Positions 6,363 through 12,693 of a stretch of DNA of 14,965 nt are shown here, piece by piece (position 1 is the first letter of the stretch; each line of letters begins with the position of its first letter). This DNA comes from Chloroflexota bacterium (lineage in GTDB: Bacteria; Chloroflexota; Dehalococcoidia; SZUA-161; SpSt-899): the NCBI GenBank assembly GCA_018725425.1, contig QLUL01000011.1, positions 1 to 14,965 on the forward strand. The letters run 5' to 3'. Under the pieces are notes generated by a model. The model had not been told where the DNA came from and made no database searches. It saw only the letters and a list, made by a program, of their open reading frames with translations. Both the position numbers and the translations under genes were made by a program.

Positions 6363-6728
6363 CTACTTGACGCCCCCCCTCTCCTCGCGGGAAGGGAAAT
6401 CTCCCTCGGCCTGAGCGAAATTGGCCACTACTGCCTGTCCCAGGGCTATGCCGCCGTCGTTAGTTGGCACCAAGCTGTGGATGAGCACGTCGAAACCCTC
6501 CGCACGAAGGGCGGAGGTTGCCAGGCGCAGCAGCAGCCGATTCTGGAAGACCCCGCCACTCAACGCCACCTGGCTGAGCCCCCTTTCCTGGGCAAGGACA
6601 CGGCACACCTCTACAATCATCTCGGAAATGGTGTTGTGGAACCTGGCCGATATGATGGGCACCGAAACCCCTTTGGAGAGGTCATCTATCACTGCTGCCA
6701 GAAGCCCCCCGAGCTTTACGATCCTCAT
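6363..6728 (-). CDS. hypF: HypF C-terminal fragment (third frame)
   Basis: This is the end of the HypF Kae1-like carbamoyltransferase domain: DLSKGVSVPIISARFHNT, the V-A-L-S-G-G-V-F-Q-N-R-L-L-L motif and VPTNDGGIALGQAVVA, all standard for the last about 120 residues of HypF. The ATG is only the first in the frame. The family match begins further upstream (YPFSITTHQG), reaching into the heptamer array at 6758-6783. It is therefore not an independent gene but the third piece of one hypF broken at that array. One more 7-base unit there would join it to the preceding frame. Confidence 0.85.
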   Translation of the reverse strand: MRIVKLGGLLAAVIDDLSKGVSVPIISARFHNTISEMIVEVCRVLAQERGLSQVALSGGVFQNRLLLRLATSALRAEGFDVLIHSLVPTNDGGIALGQAVVANFAQAEGDFPSREERGGVK

Positions 6729-6922
6729 CCCCTGGTGCGTGGTGATGGAGAACGGATAACCGTGAACCGTGAACCGTGAACCGCTTCCAGGGCAAGCATC
6801 TCCATCTCGATGGCCGCCTGGGCCTCGTAGTTGATCTCGTCTCTCACCCCTGCCAGGGCGGCTACCCCATCGAAGAGACGCCCAACACTGGAGGTAAAGG
6901 GCGAGTTGATCTTGCGTTCCAC
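6725..6922 (-). pseudogene. hypF: HypF middle fragment (second frame)
   Basis: This short frame carries the part of HypF between the other two fragments: VERKINSPFTSSVGRLFDGV and ALAGVRDEINYEAQAAIEME, where family members have N-S-P-L-T-S-S-x-G-R-L-F-D-A-V-A-A-L. It enters from the array at 6964-6984 and runs into the array at 6758-6783, after which it reads repeat-derived residues (VHGSRFTV) and stops. The frame actually stays open upstream to about 6960 (IDPIEVELIRQQ), so no proper start exists. It only makes sense as part of the frameshifted hypF. Confidence 0.8.
6758..6783. repeat. AACCGTG heptamer array inside hypF (array 2)
   Basis: Three full AACCGTG units plus five bases of a fourth lie exactly where the second and third hypF frames meet. 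Seven is 1 modulo 3, so adding one unit or removing two joins the frames: read-through would give VHGSRFTVHG followed by YPFSITTHQG. Confidence 0.9.
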
Positions 6923-6933
6923 TTGTTGTCTTA

Positions 6934-8742
6934 TCAGCTCAACCTCGATGGGGTCAATTCTGTCCGTGAACCGTGAACCGTGAACGCGTCAGCCATGCCC
7001 AGGCTGAAAAGATAACTCAGCGCCATACGGTAGGGCTTCTTGATGGCGGCTGCCCCGCCGGGCATGGGGATATATTCCAGGTGCCCCACCCTCTCAAATC
7101 CGCTCCAGTCGGCTATTAGGAATTCCCCGCCCCAGATAGTGCCGTCGGTGCCGTATCCGGTGCCATCGAATGCCACCCCGATGACCGGTCCGGTGGCACC
7201 GTTCTCCACCAGGCAGCTTACCACATGGGCATGGTGATGCTGAACCGGAACCAGCTCCAAATCGGGTTCCCTTTCAGCCAGTTCGAGGGCGTACTTCGTG
7301 GCCAGGTACTCTGGGTGCATGTCGTGGGCTACCACCTCGGGTTGGATGCGAAACAGCCTCTGGTAAAGCTCGATGGTGCTCTCGAATTGTTCCAGAGTCT
7401 CCTCATTCTCCATATCGCCGACATGCTGGCTCACGAAAGCATGATTCTCCCTGGTGAGACAGAAGGTGTTCTTCTCCTCGGCGCCGCAGGCAAGAATCTG
7501 CCTGGTCTTAAAGGGCAGGAAGATGGGATAGGGGGCATAGCCCCGTGCTCGGCGCACTGCCCGGGGACTTCCCCCCTCCACAATGTAGACGCTGTCATCG
7601 TAGCGGGAATGGATATCCCGATTGTGCAGCAAGAAGTAATCCGCGATGTCTCTCAGTCTCCGCAGGGATTCATCGTTGTCCCGGGCGATGGGCTCTTCGC
7701 TCAGGTTGCCGCTGGTCATGATCAGAGGCAGTCCCACCTCCCTCAAGAGCAGATGATGCAGCGGGGTATAAGGGAGCATGATGCCCAGGTACTTGATTCC
7801 CGGGGCTACCTCAGTTGCAATTTTCAATTTCCAATTTTCAATTGGAGAATCACTCTTCTCAATGAGCACAATGGGGCACTGGTATGACTCCAGAAGCTTC
7901 TCTTCCTCCGGGGAGACGATGCAATGCCTTTTTGCGTCTTCCATGGTCGGCACCATTACGGCGAATGGCTTGCCTGGTCGCCTTTTTCGGTCTCTCAAGA
8001 GATTGACCGTCTGTGGATTGGTCGCATCGCAGGCGAGAAGGAATCCACCCAAACCCTTGATGGCCACGATCCGGCCCTGTTTCAAGAGATCGGCAGTGGC
8101 CACGACGGGGTCATCGCATATCACCGGATTGCCGCCGTTATCCACCAGGGTCAAATGAGGCCCGCATCTCGGGCAGGCATTAGGCTGGGCATGAAAGCGG
8201 CGGTTGAGCGGGTTATCATACTCCCGCTGGCACTGGGGGCACATCCTGAAGTGGTGCATGGTGGTCCTGGCACGGTCATAAGGGATGTCTTCGATGATGG
8301 TAAAGCGGGGGCCGCAGTTAGTGCAGTTGGTGAAGGGGTAACGATAGCGCCGGTCATCCGGGGAGAGAATCTCGTTCTGACACTCCCGGCAAGTGGCAAT
8401 GTCGGGAGAGACCAATTGATACTCACCGACATTTGCAAGGCTATCCTCGATCACAAATTCGGTGTAGCCCTTCGGGGGATGAATGGTGGTCGTGACCCGT
8501 TCAATGCGGGCCATGGGAGGGGCTTTGGCCTCGAGATCGGCCAGGAAGAGTTCTACCTTCTCTCCCTCGACCTCGATATCCACTTCGCTGGAGGTGTTGC
8601 GTACCCATCCGGTGAGGCCGTGTTCATGAGCCAGTCGGAAGATGAAGGGCCTGAAGCCCACCCCCTGCACCACCCCCCGCACTTTAGTACGGGCGAGGCA
8701 CGCCTCGCCCGTATTGGTCAGATTGTCGGCGCTTGGCGTCAT
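6934..8742 (-). CDS. hypF: HypF N-terminal part, carbamoyltransferase (first frame)
   Basis: HypF makes the carbamoyl-AMP and transfers the carbamoyl group to HypE. This 602-residue frame holds most of it. There is an acylphosphatase domain (VRGVVQGVGFRPF, about 17-105). Four zinc CxxC pairs follow (C118/121, C140/143, C168/171, C190/193). The YrdC/Sua5 domain runs from about 215 to 395 (KGLGGFLLACDATN, MTSGNLSEEPI). The start of the Kae1-like domain has HHHAH at 502-506 and AFDGTGYGTDG. It then enters a heptamer array and stops at residue 602; normal HypF has about 750-780 residues. ATG 8740-8742 is chosen; the ribosome site is weak. Two repeat insertions are read in frame: a palindrome at residues about 10-18 and an AATTTTC array at about 300-309. 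Confidence 0.93.
   Translation of the reverse strand: MTPSADNLTNTGEACLARTKVRGVVQGVGFRPFIFRLAHEHGLTGWVRNTSSEVDIEVEGEKVELFLADLEAKAPPMARIERVTTTIHPPKGYTEFVIEDSLANVGEYQLVSPDIATCRECQNEILSPDDRRYRYPFTNCTNCGPRFTIIEDIPYDRARTTMHHFRMCPQCQREYDNPLNRRFHAQPNACPRCGPHLTLVDNGGNPVICDDPVVATADLLKQGRIVAIKGLGGFLLACDATNPQTVNLLRDRKRRPGKPFAVMVPTMEDAKRHCIVSPEEEKLLESYQCPIVLIEKSDSPIENWKLKIATEVAPGIKYLGIMLPYTPLHHLLLREVGLPLIMTSGNLSEEPIARDNDESLRRLRDIADYFLLHNRDIHSRYDDSVYIVEGGSPRAVRRARGYAPYPIFLPFKTRQILACGAEEKNTFCLTRENHAFVSQHVGDMENEETLEQFESTIELYQRLFRIQPEVVAHDMHPEYLATKYALELAEREPDLELVPVQHHHAHVVSCLVENGATGPVIGVAFDGTGYGTDGTIWGGEFLIADWSGFERVGHLEYIPMPGGAAAIKKPYRMALSYLFSLGMADAFTVHGSRTELTPSRLS
6964..6984. repeat. CCGTGAA heptamer array inside hypF (array 1)
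   Basis: Three perfect CCGTGAA units lie at the junction of the first and second hypF frames. One more unit (or two fewer) would read ADAFTVHGSRFTDRIDPIEV and continue into the family-conserved sequence. Confidence 0.9.
7819..7846. repeat. AATTTTC heptamer array in the hypF YrdC domain
   Basis: Four units, AATTTTC, AATTTCC, AATTTTC and AATTGGA, are read in frame and give IENWKLKIAT, which replaces a short loop before EVAPGIKYLG. The same unit type recurs at 10433-10474. Confidence 0.75.
8688..8713. repeat. 26-bp perfect palindrome inside hypF
   Basis: TACGGGCGAGGC (8688-8699) and GCCTCGCCCGTA (8702-8713) form a perfect 12-bp stem with a 2-nt loop. Read in the hypF frame it encodes TGEACLART near residue 11, just before the acylphosphatase domain. 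It has the look of a mobile palindromic coding element or a REP-like sequence. Confidence 0.8.
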
Positions 8743-8750
8743 TTCTTACC

Positions 8751-8798
8751 ACGGTTCACGGTTCAGGGTTTGGTCTATATAACCGTTGAACCTTGAAC
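8751..8798. repeat. ACGGTTC / GTTGAAC heptamer arrays, opposed
   Basis: ACGGTTC, ACGGTTC and AGGGTTT (8751-8771) are opposed by GTTGAAC and CTTGAAC (8785-8798), giving a potential hairpin upstream of hypF. The rest of the gap to 8906 shows no gene I can support. Confidence 0.65.
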
Positions 8799-8906
8799 CC
8801 GTCTTGGTATCTTAATAATGCCGGGTCTAAGGGAATAAGTCAAGGGCTGCACTTGCCCAATGTTGTGTCGCCTCAGAATCGGCCTGCGTCCCCCCTCTGC
8901 GGAGAC

Positions 8907-8935
8907 TTGACACTGCTTATCGCCCATGATATAAT
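8907..8935 (+). promoter_or_regulatory. Perfect sigma70-type promoter of the Flx-like operon
   Basis: TTGACA (8907-8912) and TATAAT (8930-8935) are separated by exactly 17 bases, and the -10 box is preceded by TG one base away (extended -10). Transcription should start near 8942, and the SD sequence AGGAG (8946-8950) precedes the TTG start at 8957 by six bases. Every element matches the consensus, so strong, largely constitutive expression is expected. Confidence 0.85.
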
Positions 8936-8956
8936 TTTGGCGGTTAGGAGTTAACT

Positions 8957-9394
8957 TTGGGAGCCAAATTGAATTCAGAATGGGAGCCACAGTTACTTGG
9001 TTTTCTATGCAAGTGGTGCAGCTATGGCGGTGCCGACCTGGCCGGGACCAGCCGTAAGAAATATCCCCCCAACATACGGATAATAAAGGTTCCTTGTTCC
9101 GGGAGGGTCGATCCCCTTTTTGTCTTTAAGGCACTGCAGATGGGTTTCGACGGCGTGCTGGTTTCAGGCTGCCACCCCGGTGATTGTCACTATCAAACGG
9201 GGAATTTCCGTGCTCGAAGAAGGATAGCGATAACCAAGAAGTTCCTTGAGTATATGGGTATGGAGCCTGAGCGGATTCAGGCGAGCTGGATCTCGGCTTC
9301 GGAGGCAGGGAAATTTGTCGAGGTGGTTACCGAGGTAACAGAGGGGCTAAAGGCAATCGGCCCCAACCAATTGTTTGATGAACAGCGACCATAA
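8957..9394 (+). CDS. mvhD: MvhD/FlxD-like electron-transfer subunit
   Basis: A 145-residue MvhD-family protein, the [2Fe-2S] subunit that passes electrons from a hydrogenase, formate dehydrogenase or Flx module to HdrA. The five family cysteines are present: C18 and C21 in FLCKWCSYGGAD, C47 in VPCSGRVDP, and C72 and C77 in SGCHPGDCHY. The segment KALQMGFDGVLVSGC is typical. The start is TTG, chosen because AGGAG lies six bases upstream and no ATG precedes the conserved region. It is the first gene of a four-gene plus-strand operon and overlaps the next gene by a few codons. HdrA, its expected partner, is encoded at the other end of the locus on the opposite strand. Confidence 0.92.
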   Translation: MGAKLNSEWEPQLLGFLCKWCSYGGADLAGTSRKKYPPNIRIIKVPCSGRVDPLFVFKALQMGFDGVLVSGCHPGDCHYQTGNFRARRRIAITKKFLEYMGMEPERIQASWISASEAGKFVEVVTEVTEGLKAIGPNQLFDEQRP

Positions 9395-10430
9395 GATGCA
9401 ACAAAAGCTGCGGCATGAGGCTAAAGCCTTGCTGGAGCAAGATAAAGTTGACCTTATTATCGGCTTTGAGGCAGGAAGCCTGAAATTCACCACTACCCCA
9501 TTAATAACCAAGAGCAAAGACGACCTCGACCGCCTGGTAATCAACCCCTTCATAGTCAATAATCTCGCCCTATTCCTACCAGATTTCAAGGGGCGCATCG
9601 CCGTTGCTTCCAAAGGGTGTGATAGCCGCTCTATCGTCAGCCTGATACAGGACAACAAGGTTAGTCGCGATGATCTGGTGATCATCGGTATCCCCTGCCC
9701 GGGGATGATCGAGCTACGTAAGGTAGAGAAGCTAACCGGCAAAGACAGAGATGAGCTGGATGATATCATCAGAGAAGGCGACAAGGTAGTCATAACAGTT
9801 GACGGCAAGGGAAGTGAATTTCCCATTGCCGAGGTCCTTTCTGATAACTGCCTTGCGTGCGAGTTCCCCACCCCACAGGATTACGACATCCTCCTTGGTG
9901 AACCAACCGCAACGAGTCAAGAGTCAAGAGTCAAGAGTCGAGAGTCGAGAGTCAAGGGTCAAGGGTCAAGAGTCCAGAGTCACGGGGAGGGTGGGGGACT
10001 CCAGAGCGAAGCATCTCCAGACTCCAGACTCCAGACTCTCAAGGCGATGTCCCCACAGCAAAGGTGGGAGTTCTGGAGAAAAGAGTTCTCTCGCTGCATC
10101 CGCTGCTATGCCTGCCGCAACATCTGCCCGTCCTGCTTTTGTAAGCGTTGTTTTGTCGAGGAGAGTGAGCCTCGATGGTTGATGCCGATGCCGCGGTGGC
10201 AAGAGAACCTCATGTTCCAGGCGATCAGGAATATCCACCTCGCCGGAAGGTGCACCGACTGCGGTGGGTGCGAGCGCTCCTGCCCGGTGAATATTCCCCT
10301 CAGATGCCTGACAAAGGAGATGTATGACCTGGTTGATGAACTCTTCCACTTCAAGGCGGGGATGGATAAGGATGCACCCCCCTTGATGACCCACTATGAG
10401 CAGGAAGAGGCGGAGGATTTAATCAGGTAG
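9378..10430 (+). CDS. FlxC-like FrhB-domain plus dicluster ferredoxin protein
   Basis: The N-terminal about 175 residues resemble the FrhB/FdhB (F420-hydrogenase beta-type) domain: DLIIGFEAGSLKFTTTPLI, IAVASKGCDSRSIVSLIQ, IGIPCPGMIE and DNCLACEFPTP. The C-terminal part is a ferredoxin domain with CIRCYACRNICPSCFCKRC (from C240) and CTDCGGCERSCP (near 291-303), as in iron-sulfur subunits of FlxABCD-HdrABC and related complexes. It should relay electrons between the flavin/NAD subunit and the MvhD-like protein. Between the two domains lies a repeat-derived insert of about 42 residues that stays in frame. ATG 9378 overlaps the upstream gene; ATG 9396, right after its stop, is the alternative. 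The exact electron path is inference. Confidence 0.82.
   Translation: MNSDHKMQQKLRHEAKALLEQDKVDLIIGFEAGSLKFTTTPLITKSKDDLDRLVINPFIVNNLALFLPDFKGRIAVASKGCDSRSIVSLIQDNKVSRDDLVIIGIPCPGMIELRKVEKLTGKDRDELDDIIREGDKVVITVDGKGSEFPIAEVLSDNCLACEFPTPQDYDILLGEPTATSQESRVKSRESRVKGQGSRVQSHGEGGGLQSEASPDSRLQTLKAMSPQQRWEFWRKEFSRCIRCYACRNICPSCFCKRCFVEESEPRWLMPMPRWQENLMFQAIRNIHLAGRCTDCGGCERSCPVNIPLRCLTKEMYDLVDELFHFKAGMDKDAPPLMTHYEQEEAEDLIR
9914..10041. repeat. GAGTCAA / ACTCCAG heptamer arrays in the FlxC-like gene
   Basis: Nine head-to-tail units of the GAGTCAA type (9914-9976) are followed, after a G-rich spacer, by four units of opposite sense (TCTCCAG, ACTCCAG, ACTCCAG, ACTCTCA; 10014-10041). The whole stretch is read in frame as ESRVKS-like heptapeptides, since three units make 21 bases. 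It falls between two protein domains. Confidence 0.92.
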
Positions 10431-10432
10431 AA

Positions 10433-10474
10433 AAATTGAAAAATGAAAAGTGCAAATTGAAAAGTGCAAAATGA
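10433..10474. repeat. AAATTGA-family heptamer array
   Basis: Six consecutive units, AAATTGA, AAAATGA, AAAGTGC, AAATTGA, AAAGTGC and AAAATGA, start right after the stop of the FlxC-like gene. They occupy the spot where the next gene's ribosome site would be expected. Confidence 0.85.
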
Positions 10475-11651
10475 AGAAAAAACTCCGAGAATCATTGGAT
10501 TTGATCAGATGAGTATCGAGTATCGAGTATCGAGTTTTGAGGAGTATAGAGGGGGAAGGAGGGAGGCCTCAAAACTCAAAACTCAAAACTCAAAACTCGT
10601 GAGGAAAAAGGATATTGGGAGCGTTCTCCACCAGTGGAGTAAGGACTACACCATATTTGTTCCCTGCAATGAAGGTGATACCGCGTTCACGGTTCACGGT
10701 TCACGGTTGACGGTTTATGGTTTATGGGACGGCAGCGATATCAATCTGGATTGGTATAGAAATACCGTAACACCCCCCAAGGCCAACTTCCTGCCACCTC
10801 TGGAGGAGATGTTCCGCTTCCAGAAGGGAAAGGAAGGCCACAGTATGGAGCTGCCATTTGAGCCTGGAGTCTGGAGTCTGGAGTCTGGAGTCCCCCTCCC
10901 CCAGTTGATTTTCGGTATTCGCCCCTGCGATGCCCGGGCTTTGAGCTTACTGGACCTCATCTTCACCGACGCCTATCAAGACCCCTACTACCTTCCCAGG
11001 AGAGAGGGTGCCGTACTGGTCGGGCTGGTATGTCTTAACCCCTATGATAGCTGCTTCTGCACCTCTCTCGGCATCGGCCCGGGAGAATCAGATGATGTGG
11101 ATCTGCTGCTTACTGATATCGGTGATGAATTCTTGATCGAGGAGATAAGCGATAAAGGCAAACGCCTGATGGAGCTAACTGCCGGTCTTAAAGACGCAAC
11201 CGAAGACGATACCGCCAGAGCCAACGAAGCGAAAGAGAAAGCCTACGGCAGGGTAACAAGAAAGATAAATACCGAAGGCATTAAGGACAGGCTGCTCTCT
11301 GCCTTTGAAGATGAGCACTACTGGGAGAAGGTAGCCGCCAAGTGCATCGCTTGTGGTATCTGCACCTTTCTCTGCCCCACCTGCTATTGCTTTGATATAA
11401 GCGACGAGATGGTCAAGAAACAGGGGGCAAGATTCAGGTGCTGGGATAGCTGTGCCTTCGCTCTATATACCAAGATGCCCATGGAAAACCCCCGGGAGGA
11501 GAAATGGCAGCGGGTGAGACAGAAGGTATGCCACAAGTTTGAGTTCTACCCCATGACTTTTGATGTTATCGCCTGTACGGGATGCGGAAGGTGTATTCGT
11601 CTCTGCCCGGTGAACTGGGATATCACCCAGACCTTGAGGCTGTTAGACTGA
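10464..11651 (+). CDS. FlxB/AsrA-like 4Fe-4S dicluster protein
   Basis: The protein matches the AsrA/HydB-type iron-sulfur subunits paired with FAD/NAD(P) oxidoreductases: IFGIRPCDARALSLLDLIF, then LVGLVCLNPYDSCFCTSLG, LLLTDIGDEFLIE, and the clusters CIACGICTFLCPTC (from C294) and CTGCGRCIRLCPVNWD (from C371). It should carry electrons between the FAD/NAD(P) subunit downstream and the FlxC-like protein. The bounds given are the longest frame, from a GTG inside a heptamer array. ATG 10509 and GTG 10599 are alternatives, and family similarity begins only around 10,600. None has a good ribosome site. Four heptamer arrays lie within this frame, two before the conserved part and two inside it, all in frame. 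Confidence 0.8.
   Translation: MQNEEKTPRIIGFDQMSIEYRVSSFEEYRGGRREASKLKTQNSKLVRKKDIGSVLHQWSKDYTIFVPCNEGDTAFTVHGSRLTVYGLWDGSDINLDWYRNTVTPPKANFLPPLEEMFRFQKGKEGHSMELPFEPGVWSLESGVPLPQLIFGIRPCDARALSLLDLIFTDAYQDPYYLPRREGAVLVGLVCLNPYDSCFCTSLGIGPGESDDVDLLLTDIGDEFLIEEISDKGKRLMELTAGLKDATEDDTARANEAKEKAYGRVTRKINTEGIKDRLLSAFEDEHYWEKVAAKCIACGICTFLCPTCYCFDISDEMVKKQGARFRCWDSCAFALYTKMPMENPREEKWQRVRQKVCHKFEFYPMTFDVIACTGCGRCIRLCPVNWDITQTLRLLD
10511..10598. repeat. GAGTATC and AAAACTC heptamer arrays
   Basis: GAGTATC three times and GAGTTTT (10511-10538) are followed by four perfect AAAACTC units (10571-10598). GAGTTTT is the complement of AAAACTC, so the edges can pair. They make up nearly the whole N-terminal extension of the FlxB-like frame. 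Confidence 0.9.
10685..10726. repeat. GTTCACG heptamer array in the FlxB-like gene
   Basis: Six units: GTTCACG three times, GTTGACG and GTTTATG twice. They total 42 bases and are read in frame as about 14 residues (FTVHGSRLTVYG). The unit is the same as in the two hypF arrays (complement CGTGAAC). Confidence 0.9.
10864..10891. repeat. CTGGAGT heptamer array in the FlxB-like gene
   Basis: Four perfect CTGGAGT units are read in frame as GVWSLESGV just before the conserved PQLIFGIRPCDAR motif. Confidence 0.9.
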
Positions 11652-11697
11652 AGGCTGAAGTAGCCTAACAGCCTTCAGTCTTCAGCCTTTAGCCTTC
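11646..11697. repeat. AGCCTTC heptamer array with perfect hairpin
   Basis: GACTGAAGGCTG (11646-11657) and CAGCCTTCAGTC (11669-11680) are perfect 12-bp inverted copies with an 11-nt loop; the FlxB-like stop codon lies in the left arm. The right arm continues as the units AGCCTTC, AGTCTTC, AGCCTTT and AGCCTTC (11670-11697). It lies between two co-directional genes and could attenuate or process the transcript. Confidence 0.85.
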
Positions 11698-11713
11698 AAC
11701 AGGGAGATCACCA

Positions 11714-12688
11714 ATGACAGCTAGCGATATCATCGAGAAACACAGATTCCTGGCGCAGAGTAATGTATACCTGCCGCATATAATGGTAATTGAGAAGATA
11801 ATTGACGAAACCCCCAGCGTCAGAACCTTCCATTTCAATTTCAAGGATGAGAAGCTAAGAGATGAGTTCACCTTCGAGTCGGGGCAATTCGGCGAATACT
11901 CGGTCTTCGGGGTTGGCGAAGCGCCTTTCTGCATTTCATCGAGCCCCACCCGGCGCGACCACCTCGAGTTTGCACTACAGCGAGTGGGCAAGGTAACCAA
12001 CGCCCTGCACCGGCTCGGCGTCGGCGCGGAAATCGGCTTTAGAGGGCCCTACGGCAACGGCTTCCCCCTTGATCTCCTGCAGGGGAAAAACCTCGTTTTC
12101 GTCGGCGGCGGCATCGGTCTGGCTCCCCTGAGATCTCTCATCTGGAATGTCCTCGACAATAGGGATAAATATGGCGATATCCAGATTATCTACGGAGCGC
12201 GCAGTCCGGCCGACCTATGCTTCAAGTACGACCTGGATGCATGGGGCGACGACAAGACGGTCGATGTGATAACTACCGTCGATCGACAAGAGTCAAGAGT
12301 CCAGAGTCCAGTGTCGAGAGTCGAGGCGGGGAACTCCAGACTCCAGAGTCAAGAGTCAAGAGTCGGGGCGGGGGACTCCAGACTCCAGACTGCAGACTCC
12401 AGACTCCTCAGAGAGGGGTTCGTTCCTCAGATACTGGGGCAGGTGGCTCCCTCAGCGCAGAATGCGATAGCCATCGTCTGCGGTCCGCCGATTATGATAA
12501 GATTCACCTTCCCTGTCCTGGAAAAACTGGGCTTTACACCGGAGCAAATGATAACTACGCTGGAGAAGCGAATGAAGTGCGGAATAGGCAAGTGCGGGAG
12601 ATGTAATATCGGAAATATCTATGTCTGTCGTGATGGCCCGGTGTTTTCCTATGCCCAGATCAAGGGCTTCATCTCCAGCGAGTATTAG
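11714..12688 (+). CDS. FlxA/AsrB-like FAD/NAD(P)-binding oxidoreductase
   Basis: A 324-residue ferredoxin-reductase-type protein that exchanges electrons between NAD(P)H and the iron-sulfur subunits. An FAD domain (about 20-120) holds FTFESGQFGEYSVFG and CISSSPTRRDHLEF. The nucleotide domain starts with LVFVGGGIGLAPLRSL near 136 and has CGPPIMIRF later. The C-terminus carries a DHODB-type [2Fe-2S] site, C289, C294, C297 and C305, in CGIGKCGRCNIG. An insert of about 40 repeat-derived residues sits between TTVDR and REGFVPQIL, a loop region in relatives, and keeps the frame. ATG 11714 has AGGGAG seven bases upstream. The gene ends facing hdrA. NAD versus NADP use cannot be read from the sequence with confidence. 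Confidence 0.88.
   Translation: MTASDIIEKHRFLAQSNVYLPHIMVIEKIIDETPSVRTFHFNFKDEKLRDEFTFESGQFGEYSVFGVGEAPFCISSSPTRRDHLEFALQRVGKVTNALHRLGVGAEIGFRGPYGNGFPLDLLQGKNLVFVGGGIGLAPLRSLIWNVLDNRDKYGDIQIIYGARSPADLCFKYDLDAWGDDKTVDVITTVDRQESRVQSPVSRVEAGNSRLQSQESRVGAGDSRLQTADSRLLREGFVPQILGQVAPSAQNAIAIVCGPPIMIRFTFPVLEKLGFTPEQMITTLEKRMKCGIGKCGRCNIGNIYVCRDGPVFSYAQIKGFISSEY
12287..12408. repeat. CAAGAGT / ACTCCAG heptamer arrays in the FlxA-like gene
   Basis: CAAGAGT twice, then CCAGAGT, CCAGTGT and CGAGAGT (12287-12321) lead into alternating blocks of the opposite sense (ACTCCAG type) up to 12408. All is read in frame as SRVQS- and DSRLQT-like units. The layout (direct block, G-rich spacer, inverted block) closely resembles the array at 9914-10041. 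Confidence 0.9.
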
Positions 12689-12693
12689 TAAGC

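Noticed and set aside
6363..6922. Two separate small genes downstream of hypF
   Set aside because: Both carry consecutive pieces of the HypF C-terminal domain, lack proper starts, and join to each other when one heptamer is added.
7225..7887. A 220-codon open frame on the plus strand
   Set aside because: It is antisense to hypF, shows no recognisable domain, and exists because the GC-rich hypF coding sequence leaves the opposite frame open.
7924..8796. A 290-codon open frame on the plus strand
   Set aside because: It is antisense to the zinc-finger and acylphosphatase parts of hypF, which have clear motifs; the opposite frame has none and ends in repeat sequence.
8836..8906. Possible small RNA or riboswitch in the divergent region
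   Set aside because: Only a short GGGC/GCCC stem is visible and no known fold could be recognised.
8775..8990. A 71-codon minus-strand frame upstream of hypF
   Set aside because: It crosses the perfect plus-strand promoter and a repeat array and has no recognisable protein features.
9914..10041. Possible CRISPR array
   Set aside because: Units are only seven bases long and follow one another without spacers; there is no repeat-spacer pattern and no cas gene.
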